The notes beneath the pieces are model-generated. The model searched no databases, was not told where the DNA came from, and worked only from the letters and a program-made list of their open reading frames with translations. 64,000 bases of DNA from Mesodorylaimus sp. YZB2_4 (taxonomy: Eukaryota > Nematoda > Enoplea > Dorylaimida > Dorylaimidae): contig JASANH010000720.1 in NCBI GenBank assembly GCA_030248295.1, positions 62,001 to 126,000 of the forward strand, given 5' to 3'. The first letter of the stretch is position 1, and each line of letters starts with the position of its first letter. The position numbers were made by a program, and so were the translations under genes. Of the stretch, positions 13,626-24,495 are shown piece by piece.

Positions 13626-14606
13626 GTTACGGCGTACCACAGGTGACAAAATCAAGATACTTCTAACTCTTGACTTTTTGAATTTAAAACACATAGATAG
13701 ACTTGAAAAAATTTTTGAAACACCAAAGTTTCTAGCTTGATTTCTTTTCAAGATGAAAAAAGTGTGTTTAGAAAAATCAAGGTTTCAAAAACAAGTTTTA
13801 GAAATCAGTTTTGAAAAATCAAGTTTGATTTTTTTTCAAGTTTTCAAAAACTTGATTTTTTTCAAGTTTTCAAGTTTAAACGGGTGAGATATACTGCTTT
13901 GATGCCTGACCGTAGGAGGGAATTCCTGGCCTTTAATTACAAGCTTCGTGCTATTTCCAGCGCTGGCTCTCCCTAAAAGGACAATCTGTCGAGAGTGTGG
14001 CTGATTCGCGGCAGGGCAGCTAGGACTACAAGTACGTCCAAGTGCATCCAATACGTTTAGCACTCGATGTTAATTGTTATTGCTGTACCCGCTAGAAATA
14101 GGAGCTTACAATTCGAGCTACCGTTACTTTGGTCCAATGGCAATAATCGAGAAGCAGTTGCCCGTATTTCCTGTGCCTGCTGGTGATAGCTTTATTTTAT
14201 GGCTGTGTTATGGCTAGGGGCTTTAGAGCAAAACAGCTCAAAGATTACGCAACGCAAAAACAATTGATGAAGCCAGCTACCGCTCACAAAGCATTTGGCT
14301 TCATGAACTGCCCTTGCAGCCAAGTAAGACATCACCAAAGCGGAATTGCCTTTTCTCGTTTTGCCGTTCCTTACAACGATAAACGCGCTCGTAGCCATAA
14401 AAACAGTAAATCTCACCTGTGGAAAACTTGAGAAAATCAAGATTTTCAAAACTTGATTTTTCCGAAATTCCTTTTTTGATCTCGAAAAAAATCAAGCTAG
14501 AAACTTTAGTGTTTCAAAAATTTTTTCAAGTGTATCTGTGCGTTTCAAACTGAAAAAATCAAGATTGAGAAAAATCTTGATCCTGTCACTTGTGGTACAC
14601 CGTAAT
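13626..14606. mobile_element. Foldback-like element with about 140-bp inverted arms
   Basis: The left arm (about 13626-13765) begins TTACGGCGTACCACAGGTGA. The right arm (about 14460-14606), read on the minus strand, begins TTACGGTGTACCACAAGTGA. Both continue through matching TCAAGAT, CTTGAAAAAATTTTTGAAAC and GTTTCTAGCTTGATTT blocks at roughly 80 percent or more identity. Inside the arms are further short CAAGTTTT/CTTGATTT inverted words. The centre has no credible transposase, so it is non-autonomous. No clear target duplication was seen. Confidence 0.7.
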
Positions 14607-14911
14607 CGGACCCTGCAAACACTGGCTCGCAATACCGTGGAATATGACCGAAATAGCATACTGTACCCGCTCTCTCGACGATAACCTCCAAAAAAAAAAA
14701 AATTTTTAGACGTTTAACTCACACTGGTATTTTTCAGGCACTAATATTTGGTAAAGGATCGAAACAACTTTTGCAAGTATTTTACGGTCTTGCGGAACAC
14801 AAAAGATCGACTTGCGTACACTGAAAGTCGCCAGTAATTTACGACTGTCACATCTCTCGTCAAATCTGTCACCCTGACCTCAAGCGAAGACTCTGACTTC
14901 ACATAGCGGCC

Positions 14912-17900
14912 ATGGCATCGATCACTTTACAAGACGTAGAGCACATTCTTGCCCTGGCCTTCAACTTCTTTTGCAATCCCCTGAGTCCTCGTCGACGCAT
15001 GACCACACGAATATGGCTGGGTGCTGTGATCACGTTTACACTGTCGACGACCGGATTCATGCTCGGCTGCGTGTGCACAGATCAATGGGAAATCACCCGT
15101 TATGATTATCGATTATTGAACGAGTCGATTTACAATAGTTCGTACGATTATCGACCATGGACATCAGCGAGTCCCGGCGACGAATGCACGTACACGTATT
15201 CGCGTCCATACGGCGAGGGTCTGATGTTAGTGACTAGCACCAAGAAACGACTGATCACTAATTTCATATCAACACCAGAAACCGATACTGGCAATCAATC
15301 AGCATCGATGACCCAGTCCAATGGCTACGATCAGTCACCGCCAGCATCCTGGTACGCGTGCCAAGGAAAAATAGAGCGGAGGAACATTAGTCTGGCATTT
15401 CGAACTTTTGGCAGCGCATTCAGGTTGTGCTTGGATGTGGAGGACACAGTGTGGAAAAATATATCCACTCACTGTTCACCCATGGAAATCGATAGATGCA
15501 TATATTATAGTCCAACTACAGTGAAGACACCGTTTTGTTGCAAAACATGTTTATACTCAAGTGAAGAAGTTCAAGAATTGGATGAAAATGGCAACACTAC
15601 TTTCGGTAAGCCAAAAGACTTTTAGTGGGAGAGAAATACTGGTTCTCGCATCAGTTGGGATGAGGGAAAAACCACCAGTAGCTCTGGGAAACAGTTCAGA
15701 GGTCTGATTTACTCTGCTCACATAGTTGGCATCTGCGGGAATTCAGAGGAAGTCAAAAACAATGTATGCGAAATACAAATTTCCAACCATAAGTAACCAG
15801 TCGAAATACTTTTATGCCCACCCCCAATGATCAGGAGCGCGTGAGATGGTTTAGGCCTGTCACTGTTTACTCCGTACGGAAATACTGAAGTGCACTTATA
15901 TCGTGGAATACATAAGATCAATAAAATGGAAAAAGAGAATATGTAAAAACGCAAAACATCAGGTCCATTAAAAATACAATATATGTCATGATCAAGAAAA
16001 ATCAGTTTCAGACCGGTGAGAGCTGACATCGTAAAGCCAGGCCACATCAAAAGGCAATGAATTCCATAAACGAATAGTAGAGTAATTAAAAGACACTGTT
16101 AAAACGACTTGGTCCCGGTCTCATTGCACAGTATGCTCCATGTTTAGGCCTGGCTTTCTTTTTCCAAATAGCCTTTCAGATAAGCAAACCGTAACATGAC
16201 ATGCTGATCAGGAACACCGGCCATCACTCTCCGTTGTGCTGAAGGATAGGATTCTTCACGCTATGCATATGTAGATTCTCACTGGGGAGGGGGGGCGGTC
16301 GAACTGTGCTGGCACATTGTGGAAACAGGGGTGCTGAAGACGTCCGCGTTCAGCGTGGTTGGTTGGGCTCCCAGGGTGTGCACTCCGCACTCCTTGTCTT
16401 TCGGTTGATCAGTGCAACCCACGTCGTCTTACGTGAGCGGAATCGCGATACCATCCTCACGCCCTCCTGATAGTGGAGGCTAGGGTTCGTCGAGCCGTTG
16501 TTGCTGTACAAGTCTTCTATTCTGTTTATCAGCATCCATGACCAGTCAGTTTGCTGGCCTAAAAATGCTTTTGTAATCCACTCTGCCCACCATCTAAATT
16601 TCTGTTTCCGCGCATTGTTACAATTCTTTGGGGATCAATTATGCGAGCGTGATATTTCTTCCTTTCTAGAACCGATATTCACAGTGATTGGATTTCTGAT
16701 CGTCTGCCTGGTCGTATTGTGTGCTTGTCACATTCTGGCCGTCATAGCGCTGTGGAAACGACTAGTACCCGTCGTCATGTTTACTGGTATTCTATTCTTA
16801 GTGTCAGGTATGTCATGTTGATCGCGTGTTATCGGGCTGAGGTGTCTTGGAGACTCTCTTGGGGTCACGAATTCAAACACGTCCTTGTGGGCCTCAATTT
16901 CTCTAGCAATAATGTACAGCAGGAGCTATTTTTTCGATTTCTATTGCTCAGACTATCTGCTAAAAGAACGGACAAAATTTAGTAAACGGCATCTCGTATG
17001 GTCAGGCGACATCACTGTGCTACTGTACGCGAGTGCACCTCAAAATCACAAGACATGCACAGACGAGGCCGGAGCGTCTGAAGCATTATGACATGCTTAC
17101 AGTATAACCAGCAGGCGACGACCTTTGCAATAAGAAATCGAAAACACTTAAAAATCTTAATTATGCCCAGATTACGTATGAAATTCTCGCCGCCAGCCCC
17201 TAGCACAATAAGAATGTTCGGGAGACATTTCTCCACTCCCTAAAAAACACCCCTTCCGATCATGCCTCTCCTTTGTCATAAGTGTAGCGAAAATAATTGG
17301 ATCCTCTTACGTCATATTTTTCTCGGTTGCAGGAACTTTCATGGCGTTTTGTTTAGCAGCGCATCAATATAAAGTCAGCATAATGAATTCGAAACAACGA
17401 GGCTTGCCGTACTTGACGCACGAAATGGCGTTGAGCAGCAAAACGGAAATGGGCTGGTCGATCGATTCGGGTTGGATGGGTTTCGCATTCAGTGTTTTGA
17501 CAGGCGTCCTTTGGATTAGATTCAGTTTCCACTTGGCCTCGGAAACTACATATAATAAAATACGACCAACTCTGAGTTTGGTACAAAGTCGTGGAGTTGG
17601 TGCACCGCCGAGTTTAAGCAGAGGCGCATCCGTGGGCCCGGCCAGCAATAGCGGTCCAACTACCACTGCAACGGACAATGGCACAGCGGCAATGATGGCC
17701 AATGGCGGATTAATGCCAAAAACGGTTCGATGGGCGGTCAGTCCGGGCAAGGACACCACGAGCACTGCACCCAATAGCCGGCCAGACTCGGGTGGCCAGC
17801 TATTGCGACACGATCAACTGAACAACATCGGGTATGGGACCAGAGCAAATGGTGCGGTCGCGCAGTCCAATGTGCAACACGAACACGTGGAATTGCCTAT

Positions 17901-17922
17901 GATGGTCGAGGAGGCTGTCTAA
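14912..17922 (+). CDS. Four-transmembrane claudin/PMP22-superfamily-like protein, 3 exons
   Basis: Exons 14912-15605, 16670-16807 and 17333-17922 join with phase-1 GT-AG introns to give 473 residues. Predicted layout: short cytosolic N-terminus; TM1 about 33-54; a long first extracellular loop to about 232 with several N-glycosylation sequons (NES, NSS, NIS) and many cysteines; TM2 about 234-256; TM3 about 260-282; a short loop with GWSIDSGWMGF; TM4 about 324-343; and a 130-residue Ser/Thr/Gly-rich cytosolic tail. A short GWS-type second loop leading into TM4 is typical of claudin/TMEM178/GSG1-like proteins. The first loop is far longer than in classical claudins (about 50 residues), and the W-GLW-C-C signature is not obvious. 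No orthologue is assigned; the role is probably membrane organisation or accessory-subunit function. Confidence 0.75.
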
Positions 17923-18009
17923 TACTGAGCGTGTTGACCACGCGCCGACTGTTCAGTATACTTTCCAATGTATGTGCTTTTGTAATTACTGCTAGTGTCT
18001 TCTTAATGG

Positions 18010-18015
18010 AATAAA
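18010..18015 (+). terminator. Polyadenylation signal AATAAA of the four-TM gene
   Basis: Canonical AATAAA about 90 bases after the TAA at 17922, followed by a GT/T-rich stretch. It supports 17922 as the true end of the gene. Confidence 0.6.
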
Positions 18016-18205
18016 TCCGTCATCGTCACCCCGATCGTCTTTAATTAAGCTTTAGCTGACCTTTAAAAAACGTATTTTTCAAGACATTACGCAGGAGTTT
18101 TGGCAGTCGGTTAGTCTGGCTAAGACATCGCACTGCACCCATCACCTGACTAGATCAGAGTGTGCTATCAGGTTAGCTGCGTTATACCGTAAATCCTCGC
18201 ATGTA

Positions 18206-18293
18206 CCCCCCCCCCTCCCCCCACGTTGTGTCCTGATCGGAGGACTCCTTTGAAATTCTATCCCTCCCCTCCCCCCCCCCCCCCCCCCCCCCC
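18206..18293. repeat. Poly-C tracts
   Basis: Two cytosine runs separated by mixed sequence; the second is about 24 uninterrupted C. The minus strand would be G-quadruplex prone. The run length is likely uncertain in the assembly. Confidence 0.8.
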
Positions 18294-18687
18294 GAGGCTA
18301 GCGAGTGAGGAATTGCGGTATGTACTGTAAAGGCGAGAAAATCTGTTGTAGATTAAAACCAACGCTTAACTTGCGCTCGTAGGCATATTGGTGGAACGGT
18401 CAAGGATCGCTTTTCTTCTCCGTCAGAGGGCGTCATGTGCCATACCTACAGCACGGCACCCAACATGAAGATAGGTCAGTAGCTCTGATGAGCCGTGAAG
18501 CTTTATTGCAGGCTCGTAGTTCAGGTTGACTCTATACTTGGTAGAGTACAATCAGTTACGTCTCCGCAAGACTATTAGAAGGAGGTGCTCAGAAAGCGAG
18601 AAATAGAGATAATGACGCATGAAGAAGTTGGGTCGGAACCTACTACAGATGGCATGATTAGTCCCCTTTCACTGCCCACAATGCTTG

Positions 18688-18990
18688 AAACATCAAGTAG
18701 CAACTGCACGATGCCTGTGATGAAGATAGTTCTTGGCGCTCTGCAAAAATACAGTACATTACGTTTCAATCGAGGTCTATACGACCTCGTGCGAGAACTT
18801 TTGGAAGGTTCTTTCGACGTAATTTCAGATCGGTGAAATCAAATTCGATAATTTTTGGCCCTAATGCGCAAAAGACAGCACCCGATGATCCCTCGAAGGG
18901 ATCTCGCGAAATCTTTATCGGTTCGGGGGAAATCGTCAAAAATTGTTGTCTAAACTAAGGTCCCCCCGTACTGAAGAATGTGCCCGCAAA
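18688..18990 (+). repeat. Dispersed repeat family R2, copy 1
   Basis: Shares GTAGCAACTG.ACGATGCC.GT, AAGATAGTTCTTG.CGCTCT, ACAAAAATACAGT and ATCTCGCGAAAT words with copies at 23615-23790 (-), 24215-24495 (+) and 44768-45003 (+). Non-coding, about 300 bp; ends and class not resolved. Confidence 0.6.
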
Positions 18991-19619
18991 CTTGACTAGG
19001 TAAGGAGCATACAAAAGCGTCACGATCATGATCACATTTTAAGAAGTTTGTAGTGCTGCGATAGGGCCTTTGGTAGTGTCGCTGCTGGGCAAGTCTGAAT
19101 TCCAAAAATTGGTGACTGAAAAATCCCGCCTGAATAACCTTTTCTAGTCAGGGCATTTCAGAATATGGCCATCAATACACTTACTATAAAGGCAACAGGG
19201 CAGTGGGCGAAACCCTTTGACGGGTAATGAGGCGGTCATAAGTGTTTGTTGAACTGAGTACCCTAAATCTAAGTTTGTTAGCTCAGCAGGGATTTCAGGA
19301 TCCAACCCAGGGCATAAATGAGGACTCACAGTAAGTTTTTGGACACTTGGAGCTGCTTCTGGCCATACGGTCAGGGATGGACGACGATCACAGCAATTCG
19401 TACTGTATGGTCGCATCGCAGCCAGATGTCCCTTTCATCCAGACATAATCCAGGCGGCCATTTTATCCCGGCCATTTGACCAGAAACAGCTAAATTTACG
19501 AGTTACATTTTAGTATTTCTCTGCTATCAAATTCAACTTACGGCAGCCGCTATGGCTCAATTGCTTTTAAAAGCGTTGGTCCTGCGCCCCCCTCCCCAGT
19601 TAGGGTTGCTTGGGCCAGT

Positions 19620-19765
19620 AACGCTGACCAGGAGGCCGCAGTTCTGTTCCGGCTGAGGACGGCAGTTCAGTAAGCCCGTTCTCAGAGACGGAACTGGTCT
19701 TTAACGGCGATTTAGTAAGTCGGTCGATGGCCTGGCACACCTGTCTCTGGGCGACTCATTTCAAC
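19620..19765 (-). repeat. Dispersed repeat family C, copy 1
   Basis: On the minus strand it matches 35395-35560 and 56990-57145: GAGTCGCCCAG, then GAGAA..G..TTACTAAACTG, then CAG.CGGAACAGAACTG. All three lie in non-coding DNA. Confidence 0.55.
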
Positions 19766-20070
19766 TGGGTATGGTCAAGTAGCGGAGGCCGAAAGAGTAG
19801 AGAATGAGGAAATTGGTCCTCAAACACCAGTCGGAAGACCTCCCTTTTCGCCCAGTATCATCCTGGGACGCTGGTGCTGGCACAGGATGCCCTCGTGTGG
19901 AGGCGCTCCTATTTGAGTCGCCCAGAGGGAAGCTTCCGTGAGATCTGGTCAGCTCATGGCCTCATGATCATATCATTACTGCTGGCCGCCTACAGGCGTA
20001 ACGGGTTGGAAGTCCCGCGGGGAGCTAGCAAAGCGCGGGGCCCATAAAAATTTTTTAAAAGTCAACTTAC

Positions 20071-20433
20071 GCTCCTCGCAGTTTCCACTTAAGAACTTAC
20101 AGGCATTACAGTCTTCGAAATACTGATGCCAATTTTCCAAGCCGACGACGAAGAGTTTCGACATGCGTCGTCATCTTCAGATGTGCCATATAGATCCCAG
20201 AAATCCAAGCTCGCTTCAAAGGCAGTGCCCAGATAGTTTGCATTGATGGTTTTCATGACATGACAGGAGAATCCAAGATTGTGGATGCGGTTGTCAAAGC
20301 AAACAAGACAAGTTTGTTTCTTCTCCGTGAAGGGACAAGATTTCTTGACATAAGTCCAAGGCTTGCCATGTACGAGATTCTGATTTGGCATATCTGATCC
20401 TGCAAAAGTAGCTAAACTCCTGGAAAATGTCAA
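20071..20433 (-). pseudogene. Cysteine-rich exon-like ORF, frame-disrupted; function unknown
   Basis: The minus-strand frame from 20433 to 20089 encodes a natural-looking Cys-rich stretch (KKSCPFTEKKQTCLVCF, then FSCHVMKTINANYLG). It follows a plausible acceptor (CTTTTGCAG, exon from 20399). Near its end a second frame takes over with equally plausible residues (ENWHQYFEDCNACKFLSGNC) up to a good GTAAGT donor at 20070. One indel would unite them. A third overlapping frame on the same strand is also open, so the coding frame is not certain. It is either a decayed exon, an exon with an assembly indel, or chance. No family is recognised. The Tc1-like element ends about 70 bases upstream of the likely preceding exon boundary. 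Confidence 0.25.
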
Positions 20434-20573
20434 GCCAAGAGTCCAAACAATCTAGCAAGAAGCCACAAAAATTTAACTGGAACTGGATCGCTGAAATCAA
20501 AGAAGAGGATTAGTCTCAACAAAAATCTTGGTAATCTCATGCGTCCAAAGAGTGCAGTTTCTAACATTCTGTA

Positions 20574-21900
20574 CTAGTGGCCAAAATTATGGATCCACCT
20601 GTGCGCAAAACAAGATTTTTTTGTTTCTTTCGTTCATAACTCAATGACATGTAACCGAAGAAAAACAAGCCAAGTATCAATCGACAGAAAATTGAACGGG
20701 CTACAAAGTGAAAAAAAAACAAATACGAATTGATCAATATTTCGTCGGTCCACCCTTATTGTCCCTGACTGCTTTCAATCGACGCGGAACGCTGGATACC
20801 AATTGTTGACAAAAATCGATTGGTATCGATTTCCAAATCGATTTAATCGCCTCCCAAAGTTCGTCGGCGTTGGCGTAAGTACTTTTTCTCAAACGGCGAT
20901 CGACCCAATCCCATAAATTTTCGATCGGATTTAAATCTGGCGATTGGGGTGGCCAATCATCGATCCAATCGATATTTTGATCGCTGAACCATTTTTTGAC
21001 TTTTTTTGCGGTATGGCACGGCGCATTATCTTGCTGGAAGATAAAATCTGATCGCCGGCCTGAAAAAATCGATAGCGGAAAATGTTCTTCCAACATTTCG
21101 ATGTAATAGTCCGAGTTGACAATTCAACCGCATCGATGGATCGCGCCGGGTCCCGCGGCAGAGAAATATCCCCAGACCATGATACCGCCGCCGCCATGTT
21201 TAACTGTCGATTGCAAACAATCGGGTCGAAAGCCTTCGTTCTTTCTTCTGATGCATCTCTCTGGCCGATCGGACACGAATTCGCATCGAGATTCGTCTGA
21301 CCACCGAACATTGTTCCAATAGTCCATTTGACGATTGGCGTTCTCTTTGCACCATTTTAATCGATTTTGCCGATTTTTCTTCGTGATCAAAGGCTTCTTG
21401 GTGCAGGAATGAACTGAGTATCCGTTTTCTTTCAATCGTCGACGAACCGTTTGCCGACTAACCGATTTTCCCGATAATGTTTCGAATTCCGAAGCCACCG
21501 ATCCCAGCGAACTTTTTCGGTTGGTCTTGGCAATTCTCGTAATTTGCCGATTATCCCGTTCGTTCGTTTTGCGCCGCCTTCCTTGACCGGCCAATCTTTT
21601 CACTGAACCTGTACGCCGATATTTCTCCAAAATCTTTCGAATTGCACTGGCCGTTGGGACGTAATCGCCGATTGATTTCGATCGTATTAATTCTGATTGT
21701 ACTTCTGATTAAAAACTTTTTAATTAAAAAAGTTTCAGTCGCCAGATTCTTTTCGGAAATAGCTGAACTTGTAGAAAATTGAATTCTCTATCGAATAGCA
21801 CTGTTTTCGCAGGTCCTGCTGCTGCCTACACACGTGGCGGCCTTTTCAAACAACAAAACCCCAAATGCAAAGAGGTGGATCCATAATTTTGGCACTAGTG
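20574..21900 (-). mobile_element. Tc1/mariner-type DNA transposon, 1.33 kb, decayed
   Basis: The ends are inverted repeats. The left end reads CTAGTGGCCAAAATTATGG on the plus strand, and the right end reads CACTAGTGCCAAAATTATGG on the minus strand. Both continue ATCCACCT. A TA dinucleotide flanks each side (20572-20573 and 21901-21902), as expected for the TA target duplication of this superfamily. The length fits a full element with one transposase gene. Confidence 0.88.
20734..21690 (-). pseudogene. Tc1-like transposase, broken
   Basis: The N-terminal part (about 21690 to 21124) has helix-turn-helix DNA-binding regions (VPTASAIRKILEKYRRTGSV, then RQTVRRRLKENGY). The catalytic core starts at VRWSDESR (first Asp) and continues through GGGGIMVWGYFSAAGPG. 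The C-terminal part (about 21096 to 20734) has the second Asp in QQDNAPCHTAKKV and the Glu in SPDLNPIENLWDWV. The two parts lie in different frames, joined near 21096-21125, where the reading frame shifts twice within about 30 bases. No ATG was found upstream in the first frame before a stop. By my count 35 residues separate the second Asp and the Glu, against 34 in classical Tc1. Not functional as read. Confidence 0.88.
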
Positions 21901-21952
21901 TATGTTTGTTAGCATTTGTAATTGGCCCTTGTGGTGTGGTGGCAATAAACGA

Positions 21953-22050
21953 TATTACAAGGTGTCCGTGGACTGCGTGGTACTGTTCCTGACTTGGACC
22001 ATCCTCTGGTCAGCCCTAGTTTGCCCTAGAGCGAACCAAGGATTTCACAT
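21953..22050 (+). repeat. Dispersed repeat family D, copy 2
   Basis: GTCCGTGGACTGCGTGG through CAGCCCTAGTTTGCCCTAGA and CGAACCAAGGATTTCAC matches the copies at 2868 and 34350. Confidence 0.55.
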
Positions 22051-23614
22051 TGTATCAAGTTTTTAACTGTGCGCTGATTATCTGTCTTCGCAAACTGCTG
22101 GCAGGTTGTCAAATTGGACAAGTCGCTATTGAAAATTGTAGCCAGTGCGAGTGCTCAATGGCTGACGCTCCCTGATGACGATGTTTTGAACATGACAATA
22201 CTTTTTCTCGCTTCCTCCAAACCAGAGCTAACGAGTCCTCAAATTATACAGACTGCGCTTTTGTTTGCAAAATGTCTGATGACCTTTACAATATCAAAAG
22301 ACATCACATAACAGTGTTACGCTGCGCTAGAGGTATACGCGAAATAACCTCGACTAAAAGCTCGTTAGTTCTTGGGAGGAGGTAGCAAATCTGTCAACAG
22401 TAAGCTGGCAGCTCAAGCTCGTTGCAGTTCACTCATCTCGGGTCCCGGTTTAGCCCAAGAAACGAGTTACCCGAAACAAGCAGCAGGGGGCTCGTAGAGT
22501 TAACGGGTCAGGTCGCGAGGAACGAAACGCGAGTGACTAGTATAATATATTTTTGATTTCGATGAGTTCGCTCAACGTATCAGACCGTCACGAAGCTAAA
22601 GAAATATAATTTTTTCGAAGCAACAGTAATACTGTATTTCCCCACGAGTAAGAGAAGTCTGCTCTCCCTGTAACAATTCCTATCCTCTAGCCATCTTACT
22701 TTTGCGCTAACTACTAGTTACTTCCAACGCACTGACACTCGCAGCCGGGCTTAGAAGGAATCAAGAATATGTTTTCAGCAGCTAGCTAATCAGTTTTTCG
22801 TCGGGTTCACTTTTACTTGCACCTGGCCTTTACAAAAAATGACAATGGCAGCATTGGCTCCCTTTTAGAATTGTCGCAGTCTTTAGGTTGTGGCCATAGA
22901 AAACCTTTGAGCATATTATGTTTTGTATTTTGTATGTGGTTTGATGGACAGCGACCTTTTGCGCAAACTTTTAACCTCTCAGAATCTTGTCAAGGTATGG
23001 CTTGCCTAGTCTAGTTATACAATGCCTTGGTTGTTTCTGTCCGTCTTCAACAGATTGCTCTAAAGGCTCTTGTATGCTGCGTCAAGAGTCAAAATCGCAC
23101 AGCCCAGGCTATTTCGCAAAATGTTGGACCTGAGCATAAAATGATGCTCAGTAAATGACAGAATAAAAATGACTTACACTTAAAAAACCAATGCGTTGCC
23201 TGCGTCAAAACTTTGTTTCCCGCACCAATGTTGACGCCCAGGGTCAAATGGAATTTCGCACCGTTCCATTTGACGCGGCATCAAACGGAAATACTGAGAA
23301 GTTTTACCGCCTTAAAAAATCGAAGTTGAGGTCGGACAAGTGGTGAGGGTGATATTATTAAGTTTCAAATTATCCATTATGCATTATTTCCACGCCTGCG
23401 TTTTTCGGTCAGCGTAAGAAATTTGGGCCTTGAAGCGGTGTACTAGAGCCCGCAGAACGCACGTATAATCGCTAGCTATCAACACGATGTTGTTGTGCGA
23501 TGTTCGCTAAGCAATCCTAGGTTAAGCTTTTTTAAGACTTACATCAGGAAACCGCAGGTGCAGGCCTTAACCCTAACCTGGCAAAAGTTGTGGACACGAA
23601 TGCTACAGTACGCT

Positions 23615-23790
23615 TTAGAAGGTGTTTATGATCGATATGTCCCGAACCAATCAAAATTACGCGAAATCCCTTCGTATTGTCCTCGGGTACCTGGCTCGCA
23701 CACTGGGGTCAAAAATCATCGAAATCCATCTCGCGGTTCTCAAATGGTGCCGAAAAGCCCTTCCAGAATTATACAGACTTCAAGGACAGG
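23615..23790 (-). repeat. Dispersed repeat family R2, copy 2
   Basis: On the minus strand it matches 24215-24495, most clearly around ACTGGGGTC.AAAATCATCG on the plus strand, then AAATCCATCT and TTCTCAAATGG.GCC. It lies about 400 bases from copy 3 in inverted orientation. Confidence 0.6.
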
Positions 23791-24214
23791 CTACAGGATT
23801 TCAGAGGGGTGAGCCTGGGGGGGGGGGTAACACAAGTGGGGATTTAATATGGAAATATAGGATGCAATCAGTGTCATCACCGCTTTCATCGCCCATTCGT
23901 CGTGATCAGAGTCAAAGATGCCTTCAAATAAGCACCTCTCGTGCCTAATACAAAACCTACCTAGTTTCATCTCAAAACCAGAGGTGAGATCGATGGCCAT
24001 AAACCACTTTATAATTGTCATAGGGTGCCTATTTGCTAGGTCGACAAGCTTAAAACCGCGCATTTAATAGCAGAAAAAGGTGGGATGCGAGCATTATAGC
24101 GAACCAGATGAAGGCTAAAAATGTATTAATGGTTCCAGGTTGACGTTGTGGAGTAGATAAAGCTTTGCTAAAAATGTTGTGGCTCAAGGTGTCGGCATGA
24201 TGACAATCGTTACC

Positions 24215-24495
24215 CTGTTGCCAAGTAGCAAATGTATGATACCTGTGCTCGAAGATGTTCTTGCCGCTCCACAAAAATAGAGTGTATTACGTTTCAAACG
24301 AAGTCTACGTACTTCTGGGAGGGGTTTTTGTGGCGCCATTTGAGAATCGTAAGATGGATTTCGATGATTTTCGACCCCAGTATGCGGGACATGGTTCCCG
24401 AGAACTCTGTCGTGTGATTTCGCGAAATGTTGATCGATTCTGGAGATATCGATCAAAAAAGACTTTCTAAAGTGAGGACCTGTGTACTGCAGAAT
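24215..24495 (+). repeat. Dispersed repeat family R2, copy 3
   Basis: Includes GCAAATGTATGATACCTGTG, TTCTTGCCGCTC, ACAAAAATAGAGT and the GATTTCGCGAAATGTTGATC block. The last aligns with the 44.9-kb copy (GATTTCGCGAAATTTTGATC), both followed by CTGGAGATA. Confidence 0.65.

Noticed and set aside
13626-14606. CRISPR-like array of short CTTGATTT words
   Set aside because: Spacing is irregular, words occur in both orientations, and the setting is an animal genome; it is a foldback element.
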